DNA from: Succinatimonas sp. CAG:777
GTDB lineage: Bacteria > Pseudomonadota > Gammaproteobacteria > Enterobacterales > Succinivibrionaceae
Assembly: GCA_000431835.1 (NCBI GenBank)
Contig: HF987953.1
Coordinates: 32,741 to 52,194 of the forward strand
DNA: 19,454 nt
Direction: 5' to 3'
The first letter of the stretch is position 1, and every line of letters begins with the position of its first letter. Under the pieces are notes generated by a model. That model ran no database searches, was not told the DNA's origin, and was given only the letters and a program-made list of their open reading frames with translations. Shown here piece by piece: positions 7,508-15,291 of the stretch. Position numbers and translations under genes: made by a program.

Positions 7508-9118
7508 TTAAACTTTAGGATTGATGATAGTAGGACCTGAATGTTCGTCAGTCTGAGGGTAGTCTAGGTTATAGTGAAGACCACGTGACTCTTTTCTTGC
7601 CATAGCAGAACGAACAATTAGTTCAGCAACATCAAGTAAATTACGAAGCTCTAATAAGTTTCTTGAAACTCTGAAGTTTGAATAGTACTCATGAACTTCT
7701 CTCTTTAACATCTCGATTCTGTGCATTGCTCTTTCCAGACGTTTGTTAGTTCTTACGATACCAACGTAATCCCACATTGTCAGTCTTAACTCATGCCAAT
7801 TATGGGTAATGATAACTTCCTCATCAGAGTTTGTAACCTGACTTTCGTCCCAATCAGGGATCTCTGCAATATCGTAGTTATCATCAGGTAGATGCTTTAG
7901 GATATCAGTTGCAGCTGCTTTACCGTAAACCACACACTCAAGTAATGAGTTTGAAGCTAGACGGTTTGCGCCGTGAAGACCTGTATATGAACATTCACCT
8001 ACAGCATACAGACCATCAAGATCAGTTCGCGATTTTCTATCTACCATAACACCACCGCAGGTAAAGTGAGCTGCAGGCACAATTGGAATTGGTTGTTTGG
8101 TAATATCAATACCAACCTTTAAACATCTCTCATAAATGGTAGGGAAGTGTTTCTTTAAGAACTCTGGTTCTTTAAATGAGATATCAAGGTACATGCAATG
8201 AGCACCTAGTTTCTTCATCTCATGGTCAATAGCTCTTGCAACGATATCACGAGGAGCTAATTCAAGTCTCTTATCGTAATCCTGCATAAAGCGAGTGCCA
8301 TCAGGGCGCTTTAGCTGAGCACCTTCACCTCTTAGAGCCTCTGTTAATAAGAAGTTTCTATCTGCATCGCAGTAAAGAGTTGTAGGATGGAACTGGTTGA
8401 ACTCCATATTTGCTACACGGCAACCTGCTCTGTAAGCCATTGCAATGCCATCACCAGAGCTTACCTCTGGGTTGCAGGTATATTGATAAACCTTAGATGC
8501 ACCACCTGTGCACAATGCAATGAATTTTGCTCTAATAGTTTCTACGTGGTTGGTTTCAGTGTTTAGTACATAAGCACCTAAAACTCTGTTACCTGCCATG
8601 CCTAACTTTTTGGTAGTTACAAGATCAATTGCATTGTGGTTCTCTAAAACAGTAATGTTCTTATGAGCTCTTGCCTTTGCAATTAGGGTTTCCTGAATTG
8701 ATTTACCTGTATGATCTTCAGCGTGGAAAATTCTTCTGTGAGAGTGACCGCCTTCTCTGTGTAAGTGGTAAGGTGATTGTGCTTCAGTAGGCTCAGTTTC
8801 TTTCATATCAAAAGGAACACCAGTGTCAATTAACCACTGAATAGCGTCATGAGCATTCTTTGCTACAAACTCAACAGTCTTTTCGTCGCAAAGGAAGCCA
8901 CCAGCTATGCAGGTATCTTTGATATGAGCCTGAATACTGTCATCATCATCTTTGATGTTGTATACGCCAGCAATACCGCCCTGAGCGTAATTAGTAGAAC
9001 CTGCGCAGGCACCTTCTTTAGAGAGAACGATAACCTTTGCTTTATCAGCGATGCCCAAAGCAAGAGTAAGACCTGCTGCACCACTACCAATGATTAAACA
9101 ATCTGTTGTGTAGTTCAT
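7508..9118 (-). CDS. nadB: L-aspartate oxidase
   Basis: NadB oxidises L-aspartate to iminoaspartate using FAD, the first step of de novo NAD synthesis, and passes the product to quinolinate synthase NadA. It can use oxygen or, without oxygen, fumarate as electron acceptor. The 536 residues match the usual length (E. coli 540). Visible features are the N-terminal FAD dinucleotide motif GSGAAG (11-16), STNYAQGGIAG (41-51), H244 in NQFHPTT, LRGEGAQLKRPDG (262-274), R290 in APRDIVARAIDHE, H351 in PAAHFTCGG and R386 in GANRLASNSLLE. The catalytic and substrate residues H244, R290, H351 and R386 fall at the same numbers as in E. coli, which rules out the related fumarate reductase and succinate dehydrogenase flavoproteins. 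The ATG has AGGAT 8 bases upstream. The gene is divergent from rpoE, as in E. coli. nadA and nadC are not in the window. Confidence 0.97.
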   Translation of the reverse strand: MNYTTDCLIIGSGAAGLTLALGIADKAKVIVLSKEGACAGSTNYAQGGIAGVYNIKDDDDSIQAHIKDTCIAGGFLCDEKTVEFVAKNAHDAIQWLIDTGVPFDMKETEPTEAQSPYHLHREGGHSHRRIFHAEDHTGKSIQETLIAKARAHKNITVLENHNAIDLVTTKKLGMAGNRVLGAYVLNTETNHVETIRAKFIALCTGGASKVYQYTCNPEVSSGDGIAMAYRAGCRVANMEFNQFHPTTLYCDADRNFLLTEALRGEGAQLKRPDGTRFMQDYDKRLELAPRDIVARAIDHEMKKLGAHCMYLDISFKEPEFLKKHFPTIYERCLKVGIDITKQPIPIVPAAHFTCGGVMVDRKSRTDLDGLYAVGECSYTGLHGANRLASNSLLECVVYGKAAATDILKHLPDDNYDIAEIPDWDESQVTNSDEEVIITHNWHELRLTMWDYVGIVRTNKRLERAMHRIEMLKREVHEYYSNFRVSRNLLELRNLLDVAELIVRSAMARKESRGLHYNLDYPQTDEHSGPTIINPKV

Positions 9119-9369
9119 TTTTTAATCCTGTATAGCACAAAGTGAATTGATCAGTTTCTGATTAATCTGTACTAAATATCTAAAACTTCCAACGAATAAT
9201 TTTACATCCAAATTACCCAAATGAAACATTTTTACATTTTTTCTCATTTTTAAGCTCGATATTAGTGAATAAGTTGAAAGGAAAAGAACTTTTGAGAAGT
9301 AATTGTTCTTGATATATACCAATGTAATGACTTGCGATCTCATAATTAGAAGGCTGTAAGTTCACGCTG

Positions 9370-9398
9370 TTTTCAAATTAATACCATTAATATATAAT
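9370..9398 (+). promoter_or_regulatory. Candidate sigma70 promoter upstream of rpoE
   Basis: TTTTCA (9370-9375; four of six consensus bases) and a perfect TATAAT (9393-9398) are separated by 17 bases. Transcription would begin near 9405, placing the palindrome TCTGATCAGA (9407-9416) just inside the transcript, where a repressor could act. It would give basal, stress-independent rpoE expression with a leader of about 95 bases. Confidence 0.45.
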
Positions 9399-9451
9399 TG
9401 ATAGATTCTGATCAGACAGTACTTATCTAATCGGTCTTAAAAAAAATTATT

Positions 9452-9479
9452 GAACTTTTTTAATCAACCCTCAGTCTAA
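9452..9479 (+). promoter_or_regulatory. Sigma-E (RpoE)-dependent promoter of rpoE-rseA-rseB
   Basis: GAACTT (9452-9457) and TCTAA within GTCTAA (9475-9479) are separated by 17 bases, matching the E. coli sigma-E consensus (GGAACTT, about 16 bases, GTCTAA/TCTGA). Transcription would start near 9486, leaving a leader of only about 15 bases that still contains the AAAAGG ribosome site. Its position directly before rpoE implies positive autoregulation, as known in E. coli. Confidence 0.8.
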
Positions 9480-9500
9480 TTTTCAAAAGGTGTTAAAAGG

Positions 9501-10097
9501 ATGTCATCCGTGAACGAAAATTTGCAAGCTTCAAGTGATGAAGCAATCGTAAAACGGGTGCAGGAAGGCGATGTTAATGCCTACAACATTCTGGTAATCA
9601 AATATCAGCACCGTGTAGCTCAGATAATTTCAAAATTTCTGAACAGCAGTGATGATGTCAGTGATGTTGCACAGGAAGCTTTTATTAAAGCTTACAAAGC
9701 AATTAACAGTTTTCGTGGAGAAAGTTCCTTTTATACATGGTTGTATAGAATTGTTGTGAATGCGGCAAAATCATACATTGAGTCGAATTCAAAGCATAAA
9801 CACAGTGTTGATGTTGATTCTGAAGAATTTCAGTCGATTGATGAACAGGGTGTTTTAGCAAGCAAAGATACACCAGATAGAATAATAGAATCGCAAGAAT
9901 TGCAGCAAGTTATTGTCAATGCGATGAATGCTCTTCCTGAAGAATTAAGACGAGCAATTACCTTAAGGGAAGTTGAAGGAATGTCATATGATGACATTTC
10001 GCTTGTCGAGAAAGTTCCAGTAGGAACAGTTCGTTCAAGAATATTCAGAGCTAGACAGTTTATTGAAGAGAAGATGGACAAATTTGCTGTAAAGTAA
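9501..10097 (+). CDS. rpoE: RNA polymerase sigma factor RpoE (sigma-E, ECF family)
   Basis: The extracytoplasmic-stress sigma factor directs RNA polymerase to genes for outer-membrane protein folding, proteolysis and lipopolysaccharide maintenance. The 198 residues carry the two ECF domains. Region 2 spans about 15-92 (AYNILVIKYQHRVAQIISKF, VAQEAFIKAYKAINSFRG, SFYTWLYRIVVNAAKSY). Region 4 is a helix-turn-helix at about 143-190 (LPEELRRAITLREVEGMSYD, VPVGTVRSRIFRARQ). E. coli RpoE is 191 residues; this protein has a few extra residues at the N-terminus. The start has AAAAGG 3-4 bases upstream. rseA begins 21 bases downstream with its own strong ribosome site, so sigma factor and anti-sigma factor are made together. 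Activity should be controlled by RseA and RseB. Confidence 0.97.
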   Translation: MSSVNENLQASSDEAIVKRVQEGDVNAYNILVIKYQHRVAQIISKFLNSSDDVSDVAQEAFIKAYKAINSFRGESSFYTWLYRIVVNAAKSYIESNSKHKHSVDVDSEEFQSIDEQGVLASKDTPDRIIESQELQQVIVNAMNALPEELRRAITLREVEGMSYDDISLVEKVPVGTVRSRIFRARQFIEEKMDKFAVK

Positions 10098-10118
10098 CGG
10101 TTGTGTAGGAGTTTGTGT

Positions 10119-10718
10119 ATGTTGAAATCAGAGCAGTTATACAGAGATTTAGAGAATGAATCAGCTCTTTTTGATGGTGAGAATACCACCACACAGAAAG
10201 GATCAGAAGAGTCTCTGTCTCACATGCAAAACTGGTCACTAATCGGTGCTGCATTGAGAAATGAACTGCCATCTAAAGTCAACATGTCTTTAGCTGATAA
10301 TGTAATGGCTCAGATTAAGAATGAGAACATTAAGCCAGAACCAGCTAAGATTAAAGAAATTTCATTACCTTCATTCAAGATTGCCTTCAAGAAGTTCTCT
10401 TTTGGTATCGCTCAGGTAGCACTAGCTGCATCTGTTGCAGCAATTACCATCATCGGTTGGCAAACATACAATGCTGATGAAGGTATCACTGGCGATAAGA
10501 CTACTGCTCCTTTAGGTTCTGTTGAAGGGGTAAATCTTGCAAGCTACCAGACAGCTCACAATGACAAGACTTTAAAATTCAACGACAAGTCAAATCAGAC
10601 TCGGAATCAGAATGAAGATAAAGTTAACAGTGCTGAACTCAAAAAACAACAAAGTCTTGAAGTTGAGCGTATTAACAATTACATTAGAGGCTATGTTTTT
10701 GATACTGCCTCAAATTAA
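10119..10718 (+). CDS. rseA: Anti-sigma-E factor RseA
   Basis: RseA is a single-pass inner-membrane protein whose cytoplasmic N-terminus holds sigma-E inactive until DegS and RseP cleave it. I place the start at the ATG at 10119, not at an in-frame TTG at 10101: TAGGAG (10106-10111) sits 7 bases before this ATG, and the N-terminus MLKSEQLYRDLENESALFDG resembles E. coli RseA's MQKEQLSALMDGE. The protein is 199 residues (E. coli 216). The sigma-binding region is about 1-75 (SLIGAALRNELP resembles the family's W/Y-x-LIRDSLRG segment). The membrane helix is at about 94-113 (FGIAQVALAASVAAITIIGW). The periplasmic tail ends in INNYIRGYVFD, like the RseB-interacting end of E. coli RseA. The middle of the tail is rich in N, K, Q and D and poorly conserved. 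rseB follows after 9 bases. Confidence 0.93.
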   Translation: MLKSEQLYRDLENESALFDGENTTTQKGSEESLSHMQNWSLIGAALRNELPSKVNMSLADNVMAQIKNENIKPEPAKIKEISLPSFKIAFKKFSFGIAQVALAASVAAITIIGWQTYNADEGITGDKTTAPLGSVEGVNLASYQTAHNDKTLKFNDKSNQTRNQNEDKVNSAELKKQQSLEVERINNYIRGYVFDTASN

Positions 10719-10727
10719 AAAGTTTTT

Positions 10728-11672
10728 ATGATTAAAAGTTTTATAAAGACCGTCGGGGCTGTTACTCTGACGGTTTTATTTTTTTCAGAACAGGCAATAG
10801 CTGATAATTCAAATCAGTGTATGGCTCTGTATAACTCTGTAAAGAGCGCCTATACAGATAGTGATTTTGAAGCTACTGTTATTGATAATGATCAGGCACA
10901 AATGCAGTTATATGCATTAGCTCATTTCAATAAGAATTCTGTATCTTATACCACATGGAAATCTCTAAATAATGAGATTGCAGGTTATGCCTTACGTCAG
11001 GATAAAGGTTTTGATTACAATCACAACCGCTCTTATATAGGACCACTATCCTGGCATCAGACTCAGATTTGGGACAGAATTTTTTCAAAAAACAGGAAAC
11101 TTACAGGTTATGACTGTACTATTGTGGGAAGAACAAGATTAGCAGGTAGAAAAGTAACTGTGATTAGAATGTCTCCAGTTGATGATGTAAGATACAGTTA
11201 TGTCATTTCAAAAGATGATGACACCTCTTTACCTGTTGAGTTTGTAGTTCTGTCACCAGCTCAGATTGTAGCTTCAAAGTTTACTGTATCAGCTGTTCAC
11301 TCAGCATCATCTGAGAACTTGTCTTTTCCTGATGAAACTTTTGATAGAGTAGAAAAACTATCAAATAAAAAGAAGCAAAATGATTTAACTATATGGCCTG
11401 AATTGACCATACCTAAGCCATTTACAATTGAGAGTGCGGGAATTCAAAAACAGGCAGATGGTACCGAGCTTGAGTACCAGTCATTTACAGACGGCATGGT
11501 TGAATTTAAGGTTTACAAGAATTCTGTAAGTTCACTTAATATTCAGTCAGCAACAGACGGAACTTTAACTGTTCTGCGCAGAAACTCAGTTAAAAACGAG
11601 TATGCTGTGGTAGGTGAAATTCCTTTAGAGCTAAGTGCTATTGTCCTTTCAAAAATTACACCTTTGCGCTAG
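10728..11672 (+). CDS. rseB: Sigma-E regulatory protein RseB (MucB/RseB family)
   Basis: RseB is a periplasmic protein that binds the RseA periplasmic domain and shields it from DegS. Mislocalised lipopolysaccharide releases it, allowing sigma-E activation. The 314 residues are close to E. coli RseB (318). A signal peptide runs to about residue 25 (basic MIKSFIK, hydrophobic core, AIA before D26). An N-terminal LolA-like domain spans about 28-200 (YALAHFNKNSVSYTTWKSLN, KLTGYDCTIVGRTRLAGRKV, DVRYSYVISKDDDTSLPVEF). A smaller C-terminal domain follows at about 225-312 (PEYxIP-like PELTIPKPFTIES, YQSFTDGMVEFKVY). No clear Shine-Dalgarno sequence precedes the ATG, only A-rich sequence, so translation probably depends on coupling to rseA 9 bases upstream. 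In E. coli rseC follows; here the next gene is lepA, 129 bases away. Confidence 0.93.
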   Translation: MIKSFIKTVGAVTLTVLFFSEQAIADNSNQCMALYNSVKSAYTDSDFEATVIDNDQAQMQLYALAHFNKNSVSYTTWKSLNNEIAGYALRQDKGFDYNHNRSYIGPLSWHQTQIWDRIFSKNRKLTGYDCTIVGRTRLAGRKVTVIRMSPVDDVRYSYVISKDDDTSLPVEFVVLSPAQIVASKFTVSAVHSASSENLSFPDETFDRVEKLSNKKKQNDLTIWPELTIPKPFTIESAGIQKQADGTELEYQSFTDGMVEFKVYKNSVSSLNIQSATDGTLTVLRRNSVKNEYAVVGEIPLELSAIVLSKITPLR

Positions 11673-11704
11673 TCAAGAATGAATTGCAACTGCGCAAAAA
11701 GTTA

Positions 11705-11733
11705 TTCTTAATCAGTCTGCAACCTGTTAAAAT
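11705..11733 (+). promoter_or_regulatory. Candidate extended -10 promoter for the lepA operon
   Basis: TGTTAAAAT (11725-11733) fits an extended -10 element (TG, one base, TAAAAT). A weak TTCTTA lies at 11705-11710 with a 17-base spacer. Transcription would begin near 11740. This would let lepA-lepB-rnc-era-recO-rlmD be transcribed independently of the sigma-E promoter, although no terminator is visible after rseB and read-through is likely. Confidence 0.5.
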
Positions 11734-11735
11734 AG

Positions 11736-11757
11736 CTAGTTTAAATGTTTAAATTAG
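11736..11757. repeat. Near-perfect 22-bp palindrome at the putative lepA start site
   Basis: CTAGTTTAAAT followed by GTTTAAATTAG pairs at 9 of 11 positions, with mismatches only at the centre and at the fourth base from each end. It begins 2 bases after the -10 element, over the predicted transcription start, where an operator for a dimeric repressor would lie. No specific regulator motif is recognised. Low-complexity A+T sequence could give this by chance. Confidence 0.4.
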
Positions 11758-11801
11758 TTCAGGCTGCAACTGTGGCCTCTGATAACCTTTTGGAATAAAT
11801 A

Positions 11802-13613
11802 ATGGCAGAAATTTACGATCGCAGTTTAGTAAGAAACTTTTCTGTAATAGCACATATCGATCATGGTAAGTCTACCTTATCAGACAGATTTATTCAGCTG
11901 TGTGGCGGGTTGAGCGCACGTGAAATGACCTCTCAGGTTCTAGATAACATGGACATCGAGAGAGAGCGTGGTATTACTATTAAAGCCCAGGCAGTAACCT
12001 TAAAGTACAAAGCAAAAGACGGAAAAACCTACGAGTTGAACTTTATTGATACACCAGGCCACGTGGATTTCTCATACGAAGTATCTCGTTCTTTATTTGC
12101 CTGTGAAGGCGCACTATTAGTTGTGGATGCTAGTCAGGGTGTAGAAGCTCAGACTTTGGCTAACTGCTATCAGGCTGTAAATTTAGATCTAGAAGTTATT
12201 CCTGTATTAAACAAGATTGATTTACCTTCAGCTGATCCTCAAAGAGCAATTGATGAAATTGAAGATTTGATTGGCATTGAAGCTCAAGATGCTTGTAAAT
12301 GTTCTGCTAAAACTGGAGTGGGTGTACAGGATGTTTTAGAGAGAATTGTAACTGCAATTCCTGCTCCATCAGGTGATCCTGACGGTCCTCTACAGGCTTT
12401 AATTATCGATTCATATTTTGATGACTATTTAGGTGTTGTAGCTTTAGTTCGTGTTAAGAACGGTACCTTACGTCGAGGTGACAAGATTAAAGTTATGTCT
12501 CAGGGCGTAGCTTGGGAAGTTGATGGCTTAGGTATTTCAACTCCTAAGAGAGTAAAAGTCGAAATTTTACATTGTGGTGAAGTAGGTTGGGTTGTATGTG
12601 ATATTAAGTCAGTTCACGCAGCTCCTGTAGGTGATACCATCACTCATGTAAAGAATGCGGCTACTGAGCCACTACCAGGCTTTAAGAAAGTAAAACCTCA
12701 GGTATATGCAGGTATGTTCCCTGTAGATACTGAAGATTACAATGCCTTTAGAGATGCTCTTGAAAAGTTATCTTTGAATGATGCTTCATTATTCTTTGAA
12801 CCTGAAAATTCAAAGGCTTTAGGTTTCGGTTTCAGATGTGGCTTCTTAGGAATGCTGCATATGGAAATCATTCAGGAAAGACTTGAAAGAGAGTACAACC
12901 TAAACCTGATCACTACAGCTCCTACTGTAGTTTACGAAATTCTACAAACAGACGGTGAGATCTTACATATTGATTCACCAGCAGCTCTGCCTCCAATCTC
13001 TAATATTGCAGAAATCAGAGAGCCTATTGCTGAATGTCGCATGCTGATGCCTTCAGAATACGTAGGTGCCATCATGAAGATCTGTCAGGAAAAGAGAGGC
13101 ATTCAGACTGGTCTTGTTTACCACGGTGAGCAGGTTGCTTTAACTTATGAAATTCCAATGTCTGAGGTTGTGTTAGATTTCTTTGACAGAATCAAATCAG
13201 CTTCAAGAGGTTATGCTTCATTAGACTATGGTTTCAAACGTTTTAACTGCGATGATCTGGTAAGAATGGATATCTTAATTGCAGGTGAAAGAGTTGATGC
13301 TTTAGCTGTGATCTTACATCGTTCAGTAGCTCAATCACGTGGTAGAGCTATTGTTGAAAAAATGAAGGAAGTAATTCCAAGACAGATGTTCGATATTGCA
13401 ATTCAGGCAGCTATCGGCTCACAGATTATTGCTCGTTGTACTGTAAAAGCATTACGTAAAGACGTGCTGGCAAAATGTTATGGTGGTGATATTACTCGTA
13501 AGAGAAAGCTACTTGAAAAACAGAAAGCCGGTAAGAAACGTATGAAACAGTTAGGTCGAGTAGAAGTACCTCAGGATGCATTCCTTGCAATCTTGAAGGT
13601 TGGTAAGGAATAA
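11802..13613 (+). CDS. lepA: Elongation factor 4 (LepA), ribosomal GTPase
   Basis: LepA is a translational GTPase that binds the ribosome and affects elongation, back-translocation or subunit biogenesis; its exact role is debated. The 603 residues match the family (E. coli 599) and align closely throughout. The GTPase motifs are AHIDHGKST (17-25), RGITIKAQ in switch I (56-63), DTPGH (83-87), NKIDLP (137-142) and CSAKTGVG near 167. The LepA-specific C-terminal domain is present (LAKCYGGDITRKRKLLEKQK, GKKRMKQLGRVEVPQDAFLA), separating it from EF-G. The ATG is 12 bases after a modest TTTTGGA site. lepB follows after 18 bases; the lepA-lepB pair is conserved in Gammaproteobacteria. Confidence 0.98.
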   Translation: MAEIYDRSLVRNFSVIAHIDHGKSTLSDRFIQLCGGLSAREMTSQVLDNMDIERERGITIKAQAVTLKYKAKDGKTYELNFIDTPGHVDFSYEVSRSLFACEGALLVVDASQGVEAQTLANCYQAVNLDLEVIPVLNKIDLPSADPQRAIDEIEDLIGIEAQDACKCSAKTGVGVQDVLERIVTAIPAPSGDPDGPLQALIIDSYFDDYLGVVALVRVKNGTLRRGDKIKVMSQGVAWEVDGLGISTPKRVKVEILHCGEVGWVVCDIKSVHAAPVGDTITHVKNAATEPLPGFKKVKPQVYAGMFPVDTEDYNAFRDALEKLSLNDASLFFEPENSKALGFGFRCGFLGMLHMEIIQERLEREYNLNLITTAPTVVYEILQTDGEILHIDSPAALPPISNIAEIREPIAECRMLMPSEYVGAIMKICQEKRGIQTGLVYHGEQVALTYEIPMSEVVLDFFDRIKSASRGYASLDYGFKRFNCDDLVRMDILIAGERVDALAVILHRSVAQSRGRAIVEKMKEVIPRQMFDIAIQAAIGSQIIARCTVKALRKDVLAKCYGGDITRKRKLLEKQKAGKKRMKQLGRVEVPQDAFLAILKVGKE

Positions 13614-13631
13614 ACTTACAAAGGGATAATT

Positions 13632-14561
13632 ATGATAAGTTTGATTTCACAAAATTTATTTGCATTCGTGCTGTTCATTGCAACTGTTGTTTCAGGAATA
13701 GCATGGGGCTATGACTATAAGTTTGAGCGGCCAAAGAGAAAGGCTCGTTTAGAAGAGTCTAATGCTAACAGCAAGCTTTCATCTAAGGAGCGTAAAGCTC
13801 TGTTAGAGCCTAAGAATATTGTAGGTCAGGTAGGATCATTATTCTTTATCCTCTTGGTAGTATTTTTATTCAGATCATTCCTTTATGAGCCATTTAGAAT
13901 TCCTTCAGGCTCAATGTTACCTACTCTGCAGGACGGTGATTTCATCGCTGTAAGTAAGTGGGAGTATGGAATTAAGAATCCTTTAACTAACAATGTACTT
14001 TTCAAAACCACAGAGCCTAAAAGAGGCGACATCATTGTATTTAAGTACCCTGAAGACAAGAACGTAGACTTCATCAAGAGAATCGTCGGTGAGCCTGGCG
14101 ACACCATTATTTATCAGGATAAGCATTTATATGTGTTAAAGCATGATGCTCCTGAAGGCTCTGTCCCTGAACTTATCTCCACAAAGATGGTTGAGTCTGT
14201 TGAAGATGAAGTTATGGGCTTTAATGAGACTTTTGATGTATTTGAAGAGTCTTTCTATGATGGTGAGTCTCACACTATAAGAGTAGCTCCTAACGCTCCT
14301 ATAATGTCAAGATACTATTATGTACAGACAGGTCGTCCCGTTGGTATGTGGAAAGTTCCTGAGAACAACTACTTTGTAATGGGTGATAACCGTGACAACA
14401 GTAAGGACAGTCGTTTCTGGGGATTTGTCCCATATGAGAATATTGTAGGTAAGACTACTGCAATTTGGTTATCTTTTGATTTTAAACGTAAGAGCGACAG
14501 TGCACTTCCTGCATGGGTGCCTACAGCCGTAAGATTTGACAGAATTGGTGGCATCAAATAA
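13632..14561 (+). CDS. lepB: Signal peptidase I
   Basis: LepB removes signal peptides from proteins exported by Sec and Tat, cutting on the periplasmic face of the inner membrane with a Ser-Lys dyad. The 309 residues (E. coli 324) have two membrane segments, at about 8-26 and 65-82, with a basic cytoplasmic loop between. The nucleophile is S94 in PSGSMLPTL and the general base is K149 in DFIKRIVGEPGD. The box E motif GDNRDNSKDSRFWG is at 251-264. AAGGGA (13621-13626) precedes the ATG. The gene lies between lepA (18 bases) and rnc (5 bases), in the usual order. RseB, carrying a signal peptide, is a likely client from this same window. Confidence 0.97.
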   Translation: MISLISQNLFAFVLFIATVVSGIAWGYDYKFERPKRKARLEESNANSKLSSKERKALLEPKNIVGQVGSLFFILLVVFLFRSFLYEPFRIPSGSMLPTLQDGDFIAVSKWEYGIKNPLTNNVLFKTTEPKRGDIIVFKYPEDKNVDFIKRIVGEPGDTIIYQDKHLYVLKHDAPEGSVPELISTKMVESVEDEVMGFNETFDVFEESFYDGESHTIRVAPNAPIMSRYYYVQTGRPVGMWKVPENNYFVMGDNRDNSKDSRFWGFVPYENIVGKTTAIWLSFDFKRKSDSALPAWVPTAVRFDRIGGIK

Positions 14562-14566
14562 TAAAA

Positions 14567-15271
14567 ATGTCAGAGAAGATAAACGTTATTGAGTTACAGA
14601 ATTTAGAATTAAAACTTGGTTATTCTTTTCAGAACCTAAGCCTATTAAATCAGGCTTTAACTCACAGAAGCTTTGGTAGTATTCACAATGAGCGCCTAGA
14701 GTATTTAGGTGATTCAATTTTAGGAATGATCATTGCAAAAGATCTTTATGATCGCTTTCCTAAATGCCCTGAAGGCGACCTTACACGTATGCGCTCAACT
14801 TTAGTAAGAGAAACTACTTTAGCACAGTTAGCTCGTGAATTCGGTATCGGAAATTGCTTAAGATTAGGTCCTGGTGAATTAAAAACCGGTGGCTTCAGAC
14901 GTGATTCTTTGATTGCTGATGCAGTAGAGTCAATCATTGGTGCAATGTTTATTGATACCAATGAGGATTTTCCTCGCGTAAGACAGGTCGTTTTGTCATG
15001 GTTTGCAAGCAGACTTCAAACAATTAAACCTGATGTAAACCAAAAAGATCACAAATCAACTTTGCAGGAACTTTTGCAGTCAATGCATAAACCACTGCCA
15101 ATCTATAAAGTTGAAGCAATCAAAGGCACTGACAATGATCAGGTCTTTGTGGTATCAGCAACCGTTGATGGTGTTCCTGTACAGACCGGTGAAGGTTCTT
15201 CTCGTAGAAGAGCAGAACAGGAAGCAGCTGGTCTTGTGTTAGATTATTTTGAAAAGAATAGCAAAAAGTAA
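14567..15271 (+). CDS. rnc: Ribonuclease III
   Basis: RNase III cleaves double-stranded RNA, processing the 30S rRNA precursor and structured mRNAs. The 234 residues (E. coli 226) carry the signature NERLEYLGDS at 41-50, with metal-binding E45 and D49, and the second acidic pair D118 and E121 in LIADAVESIIG. A double-stranded-RNA-binding domain lies at about 161-228 (DHKSTLQELLQ, GEGSSRRRAEQEAA). The start is only 5 bases after the lepB stop and has no strong Shine-Dalgarno sequence, so it is probably coupled to lepB translation. era follows, as in E. coli, where RNase III cleaves its own operon leader; I did not find an obvious long leader hairpin here. Confidence 0.98.
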   Translation: MSEKINVIELQNLELKLGYSFQNLSLLNQALTHRSFGSIHNERLEYLGDSILGMIIAKDLYDRFPKCPEGDLTRMRSTLVRETTLAQLAREFGIGNCLRLGPGELKTGGFRRDSLIADAVESIIGAMFIDTNEDFPRVRQVVLSWFASRLQTIKPDVNQKDHKSTLQELLQSMHKPLPIYKVEAIKGTDNDQVFVVSATVDGVPVQTGEGSSRRRAEQEAAGLVLDYFEKNSKK

Positions 15272-15291
15272 TGCTTTTTGAAGGATAGTTA

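Larger units (their letters stand above)
9119..9500. other. Divergent control region between nadB and rpoE
   Basis: This 382-base A+T-rich region holds no credible gene. Next to nadB is an imperfect inverted repeat TTGATCAG-TTT-CTGATTAA (9147-9165). Further right are a TTTTCA-17-TATAAT element (9370-9398), the perfect 10-bp palindrome TCTGATCAGA (9407-9416) and the sigma-E-type promoter of rpoE (9452-9479). The heptamer TGATCAG occurs in both inverted repeats (9148-9154 and 9409-9415). I found no match to the E. coli NadR box TGTTTA-N6-TAAACA and no convincing nadB promoter. A 73-codon minus-strand frame here is judged non-coding. Confidence 0.6.

Noticed and set aside
9122..9343. A 73-codon minus-strand frame ending 3 bases before the nadB start, possibly a leader peptide
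   Set aside because: No ribosome site at its ATG, A+T-driven composition, no recognisable domain, and it covers a likely control region. An internal ATG giving about 41 residues is no better supported.
10101..10118. TTG at 10101 as the rseA start
   Set aside because: It would put the strong TAGGAG ribosome site inside the coding sequence. The ATG at 10119 is 7 bases after that site and gives the expected RseA N-terminus.
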